This document shows positions 44,101 to 51,591 of a stretch of 64,000 nt of DNA, in pieces (the first letter of the stretch is position 1; each line of letters opens with the position of its first letter). Below the pieces are notes generated by a model that worked only from the letters and a program-made list of their open reading frames with translations, ran no database searches and had not been told where the DNA came from. Source of the DNA: Microbacterium sp. LWH11-1.2 (lineage in GTDB: Bacteria > Actinomycetota > Actinomycetes > Actinomycetales > Microbacteriaceae); assembly GCF_038397745.1 (NCBI RefSeq), contig NZ_CP151636.1, positions 2,418,001 through 2,482,000 on the forward strand, read 5' to 3'. Made by a program: the position numbers and the translations under genes.

Positions 44101-45180
44101 GCGACGACGGAGGAGGTCACGCTCCGCCTCCCGGCGAGGATCACCGGCGCCAACCCCGGAGTGGCGGGAGACGTGGTCGCCCAGGCGAGCGGAACCGCCG
44201 GCGACCGGGTGCCGCTCACGATCGAGGTGCGGAACGCGACCGACGATCCGGTCACCGGCGATGTGGCCGTGACGCTGCCGAGCGGCTGGCAGCTCGAGGG
44301 CGCCGTGCCCGCGATCACCGTGCCGGCAGAGGGCGTCGCGCGCGTGGAGGCGGCGGCCGTCATCGCCGCCTCCGCCGCCCTCGGCGAGGTGAAGGTCACG
44401 GCGAAGCTGTCGATCGCCGGCGAGGACCCCGTGACGCTCCGCCCTGCCACGATCGAGGTCATCGACCGACGCCGGCTGGTGTCGCTGACGACCGACACCG
44501 ACATCATCAGCGGACCCGGCGCGGTGGTCCAGCTGACCGCGCTCGTCATCAACACCGGGGTGACGCCGATGCAGGGCACGCTCTCGCTGTACGGGACCTC
44601 CGGATGGAGCATCGGGCAACGGGACGCGGTCGTCACCGTGCCGCCGCGTTCCGATCTGACGCACACCTGGACCGTCACCGCCGGTTCGGGCATCGCGCCG
44701 GGGTCGTCGACCCGGTTCGAGGCGCGGCTCGATCAGAACCTGCGCCGCGGCGTGCTGGTCCGGGTCGCCGACGAAGGCGTGATCGCGCACACCCAGTCGC
44801 CCTGGCCCGGATACCTGGAGGCGGGCACGTGGTACCCGAGCGGCCTCTCCGGGTGGAACGGCACCAGGACGCGATACAGCGACTCCGACTCGGTGGGCAG
44901 CACGGTCACCTGGAACGTGTCCCTTCCGCAGGCCGGGCTCTATCGGGTGTCGGTCTGGTATCCCACGAATCCGACGACCACGACGTCGGCCGCCTACGTA
45001 GTCGAGCATCAGGGCGGGAGCTCGGAGGTCATCGTCGATCAGACGCAGGGCGCCGCGGCCTGGCGCTCGCTGGGCACGTTCCGATACGACGCGGGCGCGA
45101 CGGGAGTGGTGCGGCTCGAAGTCCGCAACACCAGCATCCACCGGGTCAGCGCCGCGCAGTTCGTCCGCGTCGGGGACTGA
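41170..45180 (+). CDS. Large Tat-exported multidomain protein, probable carbohydrate-active enzyme
   Basis: A 1336-residue secreted protein. A twin-arginine signal (SRRTVL at 17-22, hydrophobic core, cleavage near ASAAA at about 43) directs folded export. Residues about 45-880 are a large region I cannot assign: many aromatic/His/Asp clusters (YFHHAPAQLGLAMDYL, FEADFAYFKFFAYGH) and a helical-repeat look suggest an (alpha/alpha) toroid glycoside hydrolase or lyase. Residues about 980-1210 look like two NEW3-type beta-sandwich domains. The last 120 residues (from WPGYLEAGTWYPSG) resemble the golvesin/xanthan lyase C-terminal domain. ATG 41170 fits a leaderless start; ATG 41161 is the alternative. 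Neighbouring genes suggest a polysaccharide substrate. Confidence 0.75.
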   Translation: MDSISNAGADDDSLLWSRRTVLRMLVIAGVLPPVIGAHPGIASAAATEITTVGGVYPDALRRLDKPNLAFAQVAQLEGENHRMTFFQATWDGGATIVRDLEVRHDGGWLPLTDPEHRFDEQWVVFEGTLPSGSAPELYGPLAPSWLGFTSFQVLGPQAIELSTSTDDVDLVVRWRLEGANPEAHHVLTAKTAGDYIVGYQSQDAKSLDEMAEVLCGSYQHALSVLDGSAPLGAWELFAPMALTQYAVGDLAVTSGVYLPAEVAEFAHERQLMSDRQPYGMSLRSDSLDIVPCMYSPQPGLRTVMAVGEQRGFAFGVAARVDTLYGTYAHLCRSEYGLAAYRQNVYDRSLTDAVHAMAALIAVEPDGDDSVDYIPSFSGWWNRAKGFVDVENEDAVRAAASGVVLAAHYLTGTGDSTLYDRRARPLIEYQLSRKGIGHSPVIGSPVYNDTTQYRIGRIPTDAVNLTSLYQLTHGRNAGIQRLALQATKAGVVGQSRAPFSNALATYRATDDPAYLAEATLIARRYVQEQILTPYRGNGQPPGGFAYSFSKYWVDLLEMFEATGEAEFLAGAYREVQRFITQTAVRPVPDQTVTVPEGHIITQQYDWESRSSLPSYPTTDVPTETVPAWYVSPSGLTFEALSSFKLGVSTLTDPGGGYVFNPCWAGALLRLAHHTGDALLADVAHNMVIGRFATYPGYYGRQFQVAHMKPDFATSGPVGITGYYFHHAPAQLGLAMDYLISESFYRSGGSIDFPHVFEADFAYFKFFAYGHAPGTFFGEDGVWPYFPAGLIALDNPLVNWIAGVGNDSLYISLTNSAGTDQQVVVDLATELTGAHRAAALPVEVIAADGSRSNRAARRGQIAVTVPARGLVALVVRTLAVQRPALPSDDIVDHGADSFHEVDADPATEYGIARGLLLVRPGGQGYDAYVQIDTEQPATLSYRIGDGAAQQAPAKEFPYEWTIGVDDIEQTFRYTISFGGATTEEVTLRLPARITGANPGVAGDVVAQASGTAGDRVPLTIEVRNATDDPVTGDVAVTLPSGWQLEGAVPAITVPAEGVARVEAAAVIAASAALGEVKVTAKLSIAGEDPVTLRPATIEVIDRRRLVSLTTDTDIISGPGAVVQLTALVINTGVTPMQGTLSLYGTSGWSIGQRDAVVTVPPRSDLTHTWTVTAGSGIAPGSSTRFEARLDQNLRRGVLVRVADEGVIAHTQSPWPGYLEAGTWYPSGLSGWNGTRTRYSDSDSVGSTVTWNVSLPQAGLYRVSVWYPTNPTTTTSAAYVVEHQGGSSEVIVDQTQGAAAWRSLGTFRYDAGATGVVRLEVRNTSIHRVSAAQFVRVGD

Positions 45181-45184
45181 CGCG

Positions 45185-45234
45185 GAACGGGTGGGTGGGG
45201 CCAGAGTGAAGACTCCGGCCCCACCCACCCGTTC
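45185..45234. terminator. Perfect 18-bp stem between convergent genes
   Basis: GAACGGGTGGGTGGGGCC (45185-45202) pairs perfectly with GGCCCCACCCACCCGTTC (45217-45234) around a 14-nt loop that itself can form GAGT/ACTC. It starts 5 bp after the stop of the large exported protein and ends 26 bp before the stop of the convergent dehydratase gene, so it probably ends transcription from both sides. Confidence 0.75.
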
Positions 45235-45259
45235 TGTCGTCGTGGGCGGTGCGGCGCGC

Positions 45260-46420
45260 TCAGTGCCGCACGTACTCCTGGATGGCCGCTTCGTCGACGG
45301 TCACGCCGAGGCCAGGGCCGGTCGGGACGAGGAATCCGCCGTCCGGGCGCACCTCGAGCGGGCTGGTGAGCAGACGGTTGGCGACCGGCAGGGTGAACGG
45401 CTGGTACTCGAACGCGAGCAGCGAGGCCGCGCTCGCCGCGACGTGCACGCCTGCGGCCATCGCGATGCCGAAGGCCGCGGAGTGGTGCGGCGCCACCGGC
45501 ACGTGGAAGGCATCGGCGACGGCGGTGATCGCGAGTCCCTCCGTGATGCCCGTGCGACCGATGTCGGGCTGGGCGACGCCGAGGGCGCGGCGGGCGAGCC
45601 AGTCCGTGAACTCGAAGCGGCTGCGCATGGCCTCGCCGACGGCGATCGGCGTGGCGAGAGCGACGGCGAGGTCTCGGTGCCCCTCGACGTCCTCGGGCGC
45701 CAGGGGTGCCTCGAAGAACCAGGCCCTCCGGTCATCCAGCTCCCGACCGAGCGCGCGCGCCTCGCCGAGACGGTACGTCCAGTGCGCGTCGAGCGCGACG
45801 TCGAGGTCGGGATGCACGGCGCGGATCGCGTCGAAGGTCGCGAGATCGGTGCGGATGTCGACGCCGAGGTGCAGCTTGATCCGTCGGACGCCGCCTTCGA
45901 CCAGCTCGGCGGCCTTCTCGGCGCGCTCGACGTCATCGACGCCGCGGATGCCGGACACGTAGGCGGGCAGGACCTCGTGGAAGCGTCCTCCCGCGAGCTC
46001 GGACATCGAGAGCCCGGTCGCGTGACCCCAGAGGTCCCAGAGTGCGATGTCGACGGCGGCCATCGCGTCGGCCTGGTGGCCGGTGAGGTGTCCGCGCTCG
46101 CGCATCGACTCCGACATGCGGTGCCAGAGGGTGCGGACGGAGCGCGGGTCCTCTCCGAGGATGAGCGGCGTGAGCAGATTGTCGACGATGGCGGCGGCGA
46201 CGACCGGGGCGACGGGGGCGAGGGCCTCGCCCCAGCCGACGAGACCGTCATCGGTCTCGATCTTGACCAGCAGCGTCTCGTATCCGGGGGAGTAGAGGCT
46301 CCGCCACGGCGGACGGATGACGTAGCCGCGATGCTCCACGCCCGTGTCGCCGGCGTAGGAGTTGTTCGCATCCTCCTTGGAGAGGTAGAGCGGGAAGGTT
46401 TGGACGCGCGTGATTCTCAC
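45260..46420 (-). CDS. Mandelate racemase/enolase-superfamily sugar-acid dehydratase
   Basis: A 386-residue enolase-superfamily enzyme that should remove water from an aldonic acid to give a 2-keto-3-deoxy acid. Metal ligands are Asp211 (LDAHW), Glu237 (FFEAP) and Glu263 (AVGEA). Acid/base residues are Lys182/His184 (IKLH), His213 in the D-x-H pair seen in galactonate- and mannonate-type dehydratases, and the Asp286-His312 dyad (QPDIGRTG, APHHS). The GTG at 46420 has GGAG 6 nt upstream; the ATG at 46438 lies before that site and lacks its own. The IclR gene ends 72 bp away in the same direction. The exact sugar acid is unknown. Confidence 0.88.
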   Translation of the reverse strand: MRITRVQTFPLYLSKEDANNSYAGDTGVEHRGYVIRPPWRSLYSPGYETLLVKIETDDGLVGWGEALAPVAPVVAAAIVDNLLTPLILGEDPRSVRTLWHRMSESMRERGHLTGHQADAMAAVDIALWDLWGHATGLSMSELAGGRFHEVLPAYVSGIRGVDDVERAEKAAELVEGGVRRIKLHLGVDIRTDLATFDAIRAVHPDLDVALDAHWTYRLGEARALGRELDDRRAWFFEAPLAPEDVEGHRDLAVALATPIAVGEAMRSRFEFTDWLARRALGVAQPDIGRTGITEGLAITAVADAFHVPVAPHHSAAFGIAMAAGVHVAASAASLLAFEYQPFTLPVANRLLTSPLEVRPDGGFLVPTGPGLGVTVDEAAIQEYVRH

Positions 46421-46510
46421 AGGGGTCTCCAAAGACATCGATGGGCGAGAAGCCGGCGGCGTGTGCCGCGGCAGAAGGATCGGGGTGCCGCGGTCCGCCG
46501 CGGCGGGGGC

Positions 46511-47314
46511 TCAGAGCGTCGCGAACGCGGTGGCGGTGCGGGAGGGGCTGTAGCCGAGGGCGACGGAGATCTCGTCCGCGGCCTCGATGAGCTGCAGGGC
46601 CAGCTCCTGGTGCGGGGCGTGGAGATCCAGCACCGAGAGCGGGCCGCTGGCGGAGAGGCCGGCGACGATCTCCCCTGCGCGGTTGTGGATGGGGGCGGCG
46701 ATGCACGCGCGGCCGAAGGCGAGCTCCTCGATCTCGGTCGCGTAGCCGCGGCTGCGGGTCTCGTCGAGCGCGACCTGCATGGCGTCGCGGTCGACGATCG
46801 TGTGCGGGGTGAATCGCTGGGGGGTCTGAGCGAAGTACTCGTCCACCTTGTCGGAAGTCATCCCGGACAGCAGGGCCTTGCCGAGGCCCGTGGCGTGCAG
46901 CGGACCGGTGCGGCCCGCCATGGCGAACGACTTGGGGGCGAGGGCGCCCTCGAAGTTGCAGAGGTAGGTGAACGTGAAGCCGCTGAGCTCGGCGACGTTC
47001 ACGCCGATCTCGATCTTGCGGGCCAGGTTCTGCGCGATCTGCCGCGAGGCGCGGAAGATCGGCGAGCCGTTCAGGGCGATCGTGCCGAGCGAGACGGCTG
47101 CGGGGCCGAGTCGGTAGAGTCCCGTGCGGCCGTCCTGGACCACGAACTTCATCCGGTCGAGCGCGGACATCATGCGCGAGACGGTGGACTGACCGAGCCC
47201 GGTGAGCGTGCACAGCTCCGAGACCCTCAGCTCACCCGACTCCTCGGTGAAGCAGGCGAGCAAGGACATCGCCCGTTCGACGGTCTGGGTGCCGCCCACC
47301 GATTCCGATGCCAT
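46511..47314 (-). CDS. IclR family transcriptional regulator
   Basis: A 267-residue IclR regulator. The N-terminal winged helix covers about 10-75 (VERAMSLLACF, then LTGLGQSTVSRMMSALDRM). The effector domain follows (about 85-260) with GPLHATGLGKALLSG and the Cys-containing FGRACIAAPIHN. It probably senses a sugar acid or keto acid of this pathway. The ATG at 47314 has GGAGGAG 6 nt upstream. It is divergent from the sugar transporter operon, and the intergenic region holds a 14-bp element repeated before the lactonase/aldolase genes. Confidence 0.93.
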   Translation of the reverse strand: MASESVGGTQTVERAMSLLACFTEESGELRVSELCTLTGLGQSTVSRMMSALDRMKFVVQDGRTGLYRLGPAAVSLGTIALNGSPIFRASRQIAQNLARKIEIGVNVAELSGFTFTYLCNFEGALAPKSFAMAGRTGPLHATGLGKALLSGMTSDKVDEYFAQTPQRFTPHTIVDRDAMQVALDETRSRGYATEIEELAFGRACIAAPIHNRAGEIVAGLSASGPLSVLDLHAPHQELALQLIEAADEISVALGYSPSRTATAFATL

Positions 47315-47421
47315 CGTGACTCCTCCTCCATACGGTCGCCGCTCCGCGACGCTGCGGCTCGTCACCGCTGCCAGTCATCCTAATGAGAGAAATGGCGGCG
47401 AGCAACACAAATGTGGGTGTC

Positions 47422-47435
47422 TTATGCATTTTGTG
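47422..47435. promoter_or_regulatory. Shared element TTATGCATTTTGTG (site A)
   Basis: This 14-mer lies in the 228-bp gap between the IclR gene and the sugar transporter, in one of the few AT-rich patches of the window. The same sequence with one change (TTATGCATATTGTG) is at 52552-52565 in the other divergent promoter of this locus. A candidate -35 TTGACT (47457-47462) and an inverted repeat TGTGGAT/ATCCGCA (47432-47450) lie next to it. It is a probable operator of the IclR protein or another regulator. Confidence 0.55.
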
Positions 47436-47542
47436 GATTTCGCATCCGCAATGTGGTTGACTTGCGGCACGTCGACGTCGACGACTGTGACGACGACGCG
47501 CAGGGCCCCATCCGGGGTCGTCCCTACTGGAAAGCGACTGCA

Positions 47543-48475
47543 ATGCAACAAGCCATCCTCGAGCGGCCCGCGAAGAGCGAGCAGGCCGAGCCACGTTCCG
47601 GGCGGCGCTCCACGCTGGGCGCGAAGGACCGCACCTTCGGTTTCATGATCGCACTTCCCGCGGTCCTCCTGTTCCTCGTGATCGCGATCTTCCCGCTCGT
47701 GTCGAGCATCGGCACCAGCCTCTACGATCAGTCGCTGCTGCGCCCGGAGCGCACCTTCGTGGGGCTCGGCAACTACGCCGCGATCTGGGACGAGTTCTTC
47801 GCCCGCCTCGGCACGACGCTGATCTTCGCCTCGCTGTCCACCGTCTTCCCGCTCGTGCTCGGCGTCGCCCTCGCCCTGCTGCTGAACGCACGACTGCGCG
47901 GACGGAACATCCTGCGCGGCGCCCTGATGCTGCCGTGGCTGCTCCCCGGCGTCGTCGTCTCCTTCCTCTGGGCGTGGATCTTCAACGACAGCTACGGCGT
48001 CGTCAACCACGTGCTCGCGATCTTCGGGATGCCGGAGGTCAGCATGCTCGGCAACCCGGTCGGTGCGATGGCCGCGGTGGTCATCGCCAAGACCTGGCAC
48101 TCGTTCCCCTGGATCATGGTCGTCGCACTCGCGGTGCTCCAGACGCTGCCGAGCGAGCAGATCGAGGCCGCCACCATCGACGGCGCGACACGAGCGCAGC
48201 GCTTCCGCTACATCTCCCTGCCGCACATCGCCGGCCCGGTCACGCTCGTCGCCGTGCTGGAGTTCATCTACAACTTCGGCAACTTCGACACGATCTTCGT
48301 CATGACCGGCGGCGGCCCGGGTAACTCGACCACGACCCTCGCGGTCAGCCTCTACCACCTGGCCTTCGGCAGCTACGAGCTCGGGAAGGCCTCAGCGATG
48401 GGCGCCCTCTGGCTCGTGCTCCTCGCCATCATCTCGAGCGGATACCTGCTCCTCAACCGACGACTGGAGAAGTGA
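47543..48475 (+). CDS. Sugar ABC transporter permease (MalF/UgpA type)
   Basis: A 310-residue permease of the carbohydrate uptake transporter 1 class. After a cytoplasmic N-terminal stretch of about 40 residues come six membrane segments, starting FMIALPAVLLFLVIAIFP. The EAA motif for ATPase docking is IEAATIDGATRAQRFRYISLP, near residue 210. The ATG at 47543 has GGAAAG 9 nt upstream. Its stop overlaps the start of the second permease. No ATPase gene is in the operon, so a shared MsiK-type ATPase encoded elsewhere is likely, as usual in actinobacteria. Confidence 0.93.
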   Translation: MQQAILERPAKSEQAEPRSGRRSTLGAKDRTFGFMIALPAVLLFLVIAIFPLVSSIGTSLYDQSLLRPERTFVGLGNYAAIWDEFFARLGTTLIFASLSTVFPLVLGVALALLLNARLRGRNILRGALMLPWLLPGVVVSFLWAWIFNDSYGVVNHVLAIFGMPEVSMLGNPVGAMAAVVIAKTWHSFPWIMVVALAVLQTLPSEQIEAATIDGATRAQRFRYISLPHIAGPVTLVAVLEFIYNFGNFDTIFVMTGGGPGNSTTTLAVSLYHLAFGSYELGKASAMGALWLVLLAIISSGYLLLNRRLEK

Positions 48476-49332
48476 TGCGCCGTTCCCGCGACATCGGCGA
48501 GTCGATCATCCGCCCCCACCTTTCCATCCCCGGGCGCGTCCTGCTCCTGCTGCTCGCCCTGTTCGGGCTGCTGCCGATCTACTGGCTCACGGCGACCGCG
48601 TTCACGAAGAAGGAGGATGTCTTCGCAGTGGATCGGCCGTTCTTCCCGGTCGATCCCACGCTCGAGAACTTCATCGGCTTCTTCCAGAACGACGCGCTGC
48701 TGAAGAACCTCCTGAACAGCGTCATCGTCTCGACCGGAACCGCGGTCCTCGCGGTCCTGGTCGGCGGGCTCATGGCGTACTCGCTGTCGAAGTTCCGCTA
48801 CCGCGGACGCAACGCGATCATGTTCATGTTCCTGATCGGGCAGCTGATCCCCGGCGCCCTCCTGCTCATCTCGCTGTACCTGATGCTGAGCTCGGCCGGA
48901 CTGCTGTACACGTACACCGCCCTGATCATCTCGTTCACGACGTTCACGCTGCCGCTCGCGGTGTTCCTGCTGAAGGGCATCATCGACGGTCTCCCCGACG
49001 ACATCCTCGAGGCGGCGAAGGTCGACGGACTCTCCCGCACGGGCACCATGTTCCGCATCGTGTTCCCGCTCGTCGTGCCGGGACTCATCACGGCGGCGAT
49101 GTTCGCGTTCATGCGGGGCTGGAGCGATCTGCTGTTCGCGCTCACGCTCGCCGGACCCGACAAGCAGACGCTCCCCGCGGGCCTCACCCAGGCGTTCATC
49201 CGCGAGGGCACCGCCGACTGGCCGGCCCTCATGGCCGCGTCGCTCGTGACGTCCCTGCCGCTCGTCCTCATCTTCATCCTCCTGCAGCGCTACTTCGTCT
49301 CCGGTCTCGCGGCCGGTGCGGTCAAGGGGTAG
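48475..49332 (+). CDS. Sugar ABC transporter permease (MalG/UgpE type)
   Basis: A 285-residue CUT1 permease with six membrane segments (first VLLLLLALFGLLPIYWLTA) and the EAA loop LEAAKVDGLSRTGTMFRIVFPLV. It pairs with the upstream MalF-type subunit. The ATG at 48475 overlaps the upstream TGA (TGATG) and has GGAGA 6 nt before it. The substrate-binding protein follows after 53 bp. Confidence 0.93.
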   Translation: MRRSRDIGESIIRPHLSIPGRVLLLLLALFGLLPIYWLTATAFTKKEDVFAVDRPFFPVDPTLENFIGFFQNDALLKNLLNSVIVSTGTAVLAVLVGGLMAYSLSKFRYRGRNAIMFMFLIGQLIPGALLLISLYLMLSSAGLLYTYTALIISFTTFTLPLAVFLLKGIIDGLPDDILEAAKVDGLSRTGTMFRIVFPLVVPGLITAAMFAFMRGWSDLLFALTLAGPDKQTLPAGLTQAFIREGTADWPALMAASLVTSLPLVLIFILLQRYFVSGLAAGAVKG

Positions 49333-49385
49333 CCATGCACCGCCGAACAGCTCGACCCCCACACCTCGAAGAAGGAGCAGTCACC

Positions 49386-50699
49386 ATGAACATCTCGAAC
49401 TCGCAGCTGAGCCGTCGCGCCTTCCTCGGCGGCGGCACGGCACTTGCCGCCTTCGGCGCGCTCGCCCTCGCGGGCTGCGCGACGCCCGCGGCCCCCGGCA
49501 CCGGCGCCGGGAGCACCGCGAATGCGGCGACCAAGGCCAAGACCATCAACTTCTACGGCAACTCGCTCGGCGAGGAGGCGCTGAAGCCCGCGTGGCAGGG
49601 CATCCTCGACGGCTTCGCCAAGGACTCCGGCGCGACCGTCGCACCCGTGATCTACCCCTACGACCAGGCCGCCACCCAGCTCGCCCTGACCGGCCGCTCC
49701 GGCAAGCTCCTGGGCGTCGGGCAGTCCGGCGGGTGGCAGGTGCTCACGCCCATGGACGTGCTCGCCGACCTGACGGACCTCGCGAAGGGCCTCGGCATCC
49801 CGCAGGGCGTCCTCGACTCGTACACGATGGACGGGAAGCTCCTCGTGCTTCCGCTGACAGCCGCAGGCATCGGCATCATCACGAACGGCGAGATCGCGAA
49901 GAGCGTCGGGATCAAATCGGGCATGACGGTCGAGCAGTTCGCGACCGCACTCGAGAAGATCAAGGCGCAGGACGCCTCGCTCATCCCGTACGCCGCGGTG
50001 ACCAAGAACCCCGATCTGAAGGATGCCGTGCACTGGATGTGGGGTTTCGGCAGCGAGGTCGTCACCGACGACTTCACCTGCACGATCGGCGACGCCGAGA
50101 GCGTCAAGGCCATGACCTGGTACAAGTCGCTCCAGGATGAGGGCCTCACGCAGACGAACGTCGCCCGGAGCGACGCGCGCATCCTGTTCGCGAGCGGCCG
50201 GGCCGCGCTGTACGACGATGCTCCGCTCGCCTCGACCTTCGTCAAGACGAACGGCGCGCCGCAGAACATCATCGACAACATCGGTGCCATCGCCCGCCCG
50301 ACCTCGGGCAAGAACAAGTCCTACAACCGCGCCTGGGGCTCCGGCCTCTTCGCGAGCGCGGGCGAGGGCGAGCTCACCAGCCGCGACTTCATCACGTACG
50401 CGGCGACCAACGTGAAGGCGGCGACGGCCCTGTACGAGCGCTCGGCGGTGGCTCCGGCGGCGAAGTCGGTCGCGGACCAGATCCCCGCGCTCGCGGCGGA
50501 CAAGTTCCAGACCGCCTTCCGCACGGAGGTCTCCGAGCACGCGCGCGGTGCCGCCTGGGACCGGGTCGCCGTGACGGCGCAGATCGATGCCGCGATCGGC
50601 GGCGGAGTCGCGACCATCCTCGCCGGACAGGTCGACGTGCAGGCGGGCCTCAACGCCCTGAAGAAGGAAGTGCAGGGTCTGCTCGACGCCAACTCCTGA
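49386..50699 (+). CDS. Sugar ABC transporter substrate-binding lipoprotein (family 1), Tat-type signal
   Basis: A 437-residue extracellular solute-binding protein. The signal has a twin-arginine motif (SRRAFLGG, 9-16) and a lipobox LAGC with Cys31, so it is probably a Tat-exported lipoprotein. The body is of the SBP_bac_1 type and is paired with CUT1 permeases for an oligosaccharide or sugar derivative. The ATG at 49386 has AAGGAG 9 nt upstream; an in-frame GTG-like extension upstream lacks a signal peptide. A strong hairpin follows. Confidence 0.92.
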   Translation: MNISNSQLSRRAFLGGGTALAAFGALALAGCATPAAPGTGAGSTANAATKAKTINFYGNSLGEEALKPAWQGILDGFAKDSGATVAPVIYPYDQAATQLALTGRSGKLLGVGQSGGWQVLTPMDVLADLTDLAKGLGIPQGVLDSYTMDGKLLVLPLTAAGIGIITNGEIAKSVGIKSGMTVEQFATALEKIKAQDASLIPYAAVTKNPDLKDAVHWMWGFGSEVVTDDFTCTIGDAESVKAMTWYKSLQDEGLTQTNVARSDARILFASGRAALYDDAPLASTFVKTNGAPQNIIDNIGAIARPTSGKNKSYNRAWGSGLFASAGEGELTSRDFITYAATNVKAATALYERSAVAPAAKSVADQIPALAADKFQTAFRTEVSEHARGAAWDRVAVTAQIDAAIGGGVATILAGQVDVQAGLNALKKEVQGLLDANS

Positions 50700-50712
50700 G
50701 CGTCGCCCCTCT

Positions 50713-50757
50713 GCACGCGATCGCCGTACCCGGTCCTCGGGTGCGGCGATCGCGTGC
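50713..50757 (+). terminator. Long hairpin after the sugar transporter operon
   Basis: GCACGCGATCGCCG (50713-50726) pairs perfectly with CGGCGATCGCGTGC (50744-50757); inside, TACCCG/CGGGTG extends the stem with one T-G pair around loop GTCCT. It lies 14 bp after the binding-protein stop. The next 114 bp to the convergent dehydrogenase gene hold nothing I can identify. Confidence 0.75.
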
Positions 50758-50871
50758 GTCCGGTCGCTGTGGCGGCGAGAGAGAGCCCAGAGGCACCGGG
50801 TGAGACGCCACTGGCCCCGAGGCGTCGTGGACGACGGCTCAGGGCCAGGTGTGGTCGCTGTCGGGTGTGTG

Positions 50872-51591
50872 TCAGAGCCAGCGTTCGCGCAACGCGGGCT
50901 TGAGCCAGGCGGCCGGCGACGAGATCGACAGGCCGCCGTCGACCGCGATCGACGTGCCGGTCACGAACGAGGCGGCATCGGAGGCGAGGAACGCCACGAC
51001 GGCGGCGACCTCCTCCGGACGCCCGATGCGGCCGAGGGGGTAGCCCTCGCTCTCGCCGGTGTCGGTCGCGGAGATGCTCCCCGGCTGCACGGCGTTGACG
51101 CGGATGCCGCGCGGGCCGTAGTCGAGCGCCAGCTGCCGCACGAGCCCGTCGACCCCGGCCTTGGCGGCGGCGTACGCGGGGAGCGCGGGAGCGGCGAGCG
51201 AGGAGTTCACCGAGGTCACCGCGACGATCGATGAGCCCGGTGCGAGACGGGGGAGCGCGGCGCGGGCCACGAAGAACGCCGAGTCCAGCGTCGCGCCGAT
51301 GGCGCCGCGCCAGTCCTCGTCGCTCGTCGCGTCCGCCCGGCCGATCGGCATGCGAGCGGCGGCGAGCACGACGACGTCGATGCGGCCCAGGGCCGCCTCG
51401 GCATCCGCGACGGCGAGATCCGCGGCATCCGGTCGGCTGCAGTCGGCGACGAGGTACTGCTCGAAGACGGGGTCCGTCGAGTGCTCGAGTCCGACGCCGA
51501 CGACCGCATCCCCGCTCTCCGTGAAGGCGCGGGCGATCGCGAGCCCGATGTCGGAGCCGCCGCCGATCAGCAGCACGCCACGGCGGCTCAC
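50872..51591 (-). CDS. Short-chain dehydrogenase/reductase (SDR)
   Basis: A 239-residue classical SDR. The NAD(P)-binding glycine motif is IGGGSDIGLA (GxxxGxG type), the active site has Ser in VTSVNSS and Tyr-x3-Lys in PAYAAAKAG, and NAG is replaced by AAAR in VVLAAARMP. GGLSI closes the fold. A sugar or keto-deoxy-acid dehydrogenase role fits the pathway. The GTG at 51591 overlaps the stop of the DapA-family gene by 4 bp (GTGTGA), so they are co-translated. Confidence 0.87.
   Translation of the reverse strand: MSRRGVLLIGGGSDIGLAIARAFTESGDAVVGVGLEHSTDPVFEQYLVADCSRPDAADLAVADAEAALGRIDVVVLAAARMPIGRADATSDEDWRGAIGATLDSAFFVARAALPRLAPGSSIVAVTSVNSSLAAPALPAYAAAKAGVDGLVRQLALDYGPRGIRVNAVQPGSISATDTGESEGYPLGRIGRPEEVAAVVAFLASDAASFVTGTSIAVDGGLSISSPAAWLKPALRERWL

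Noticed and set aside
41176..45228. A 1350-codon open frame antisense to the large exported protein
   Set aside because: Composition is Arg/Asp/Val-rich as expected from the mirror of a high-GC gene; it has no domain, no start site, and the plus-strand frame has a Tat signal and beta domains.
47436..47542. Longer permease start at 47411
   Set aside because: The extension would translate the promoter/operator region; ATG 47543 has its own GGAAAG site and gives a normal N-terminus.
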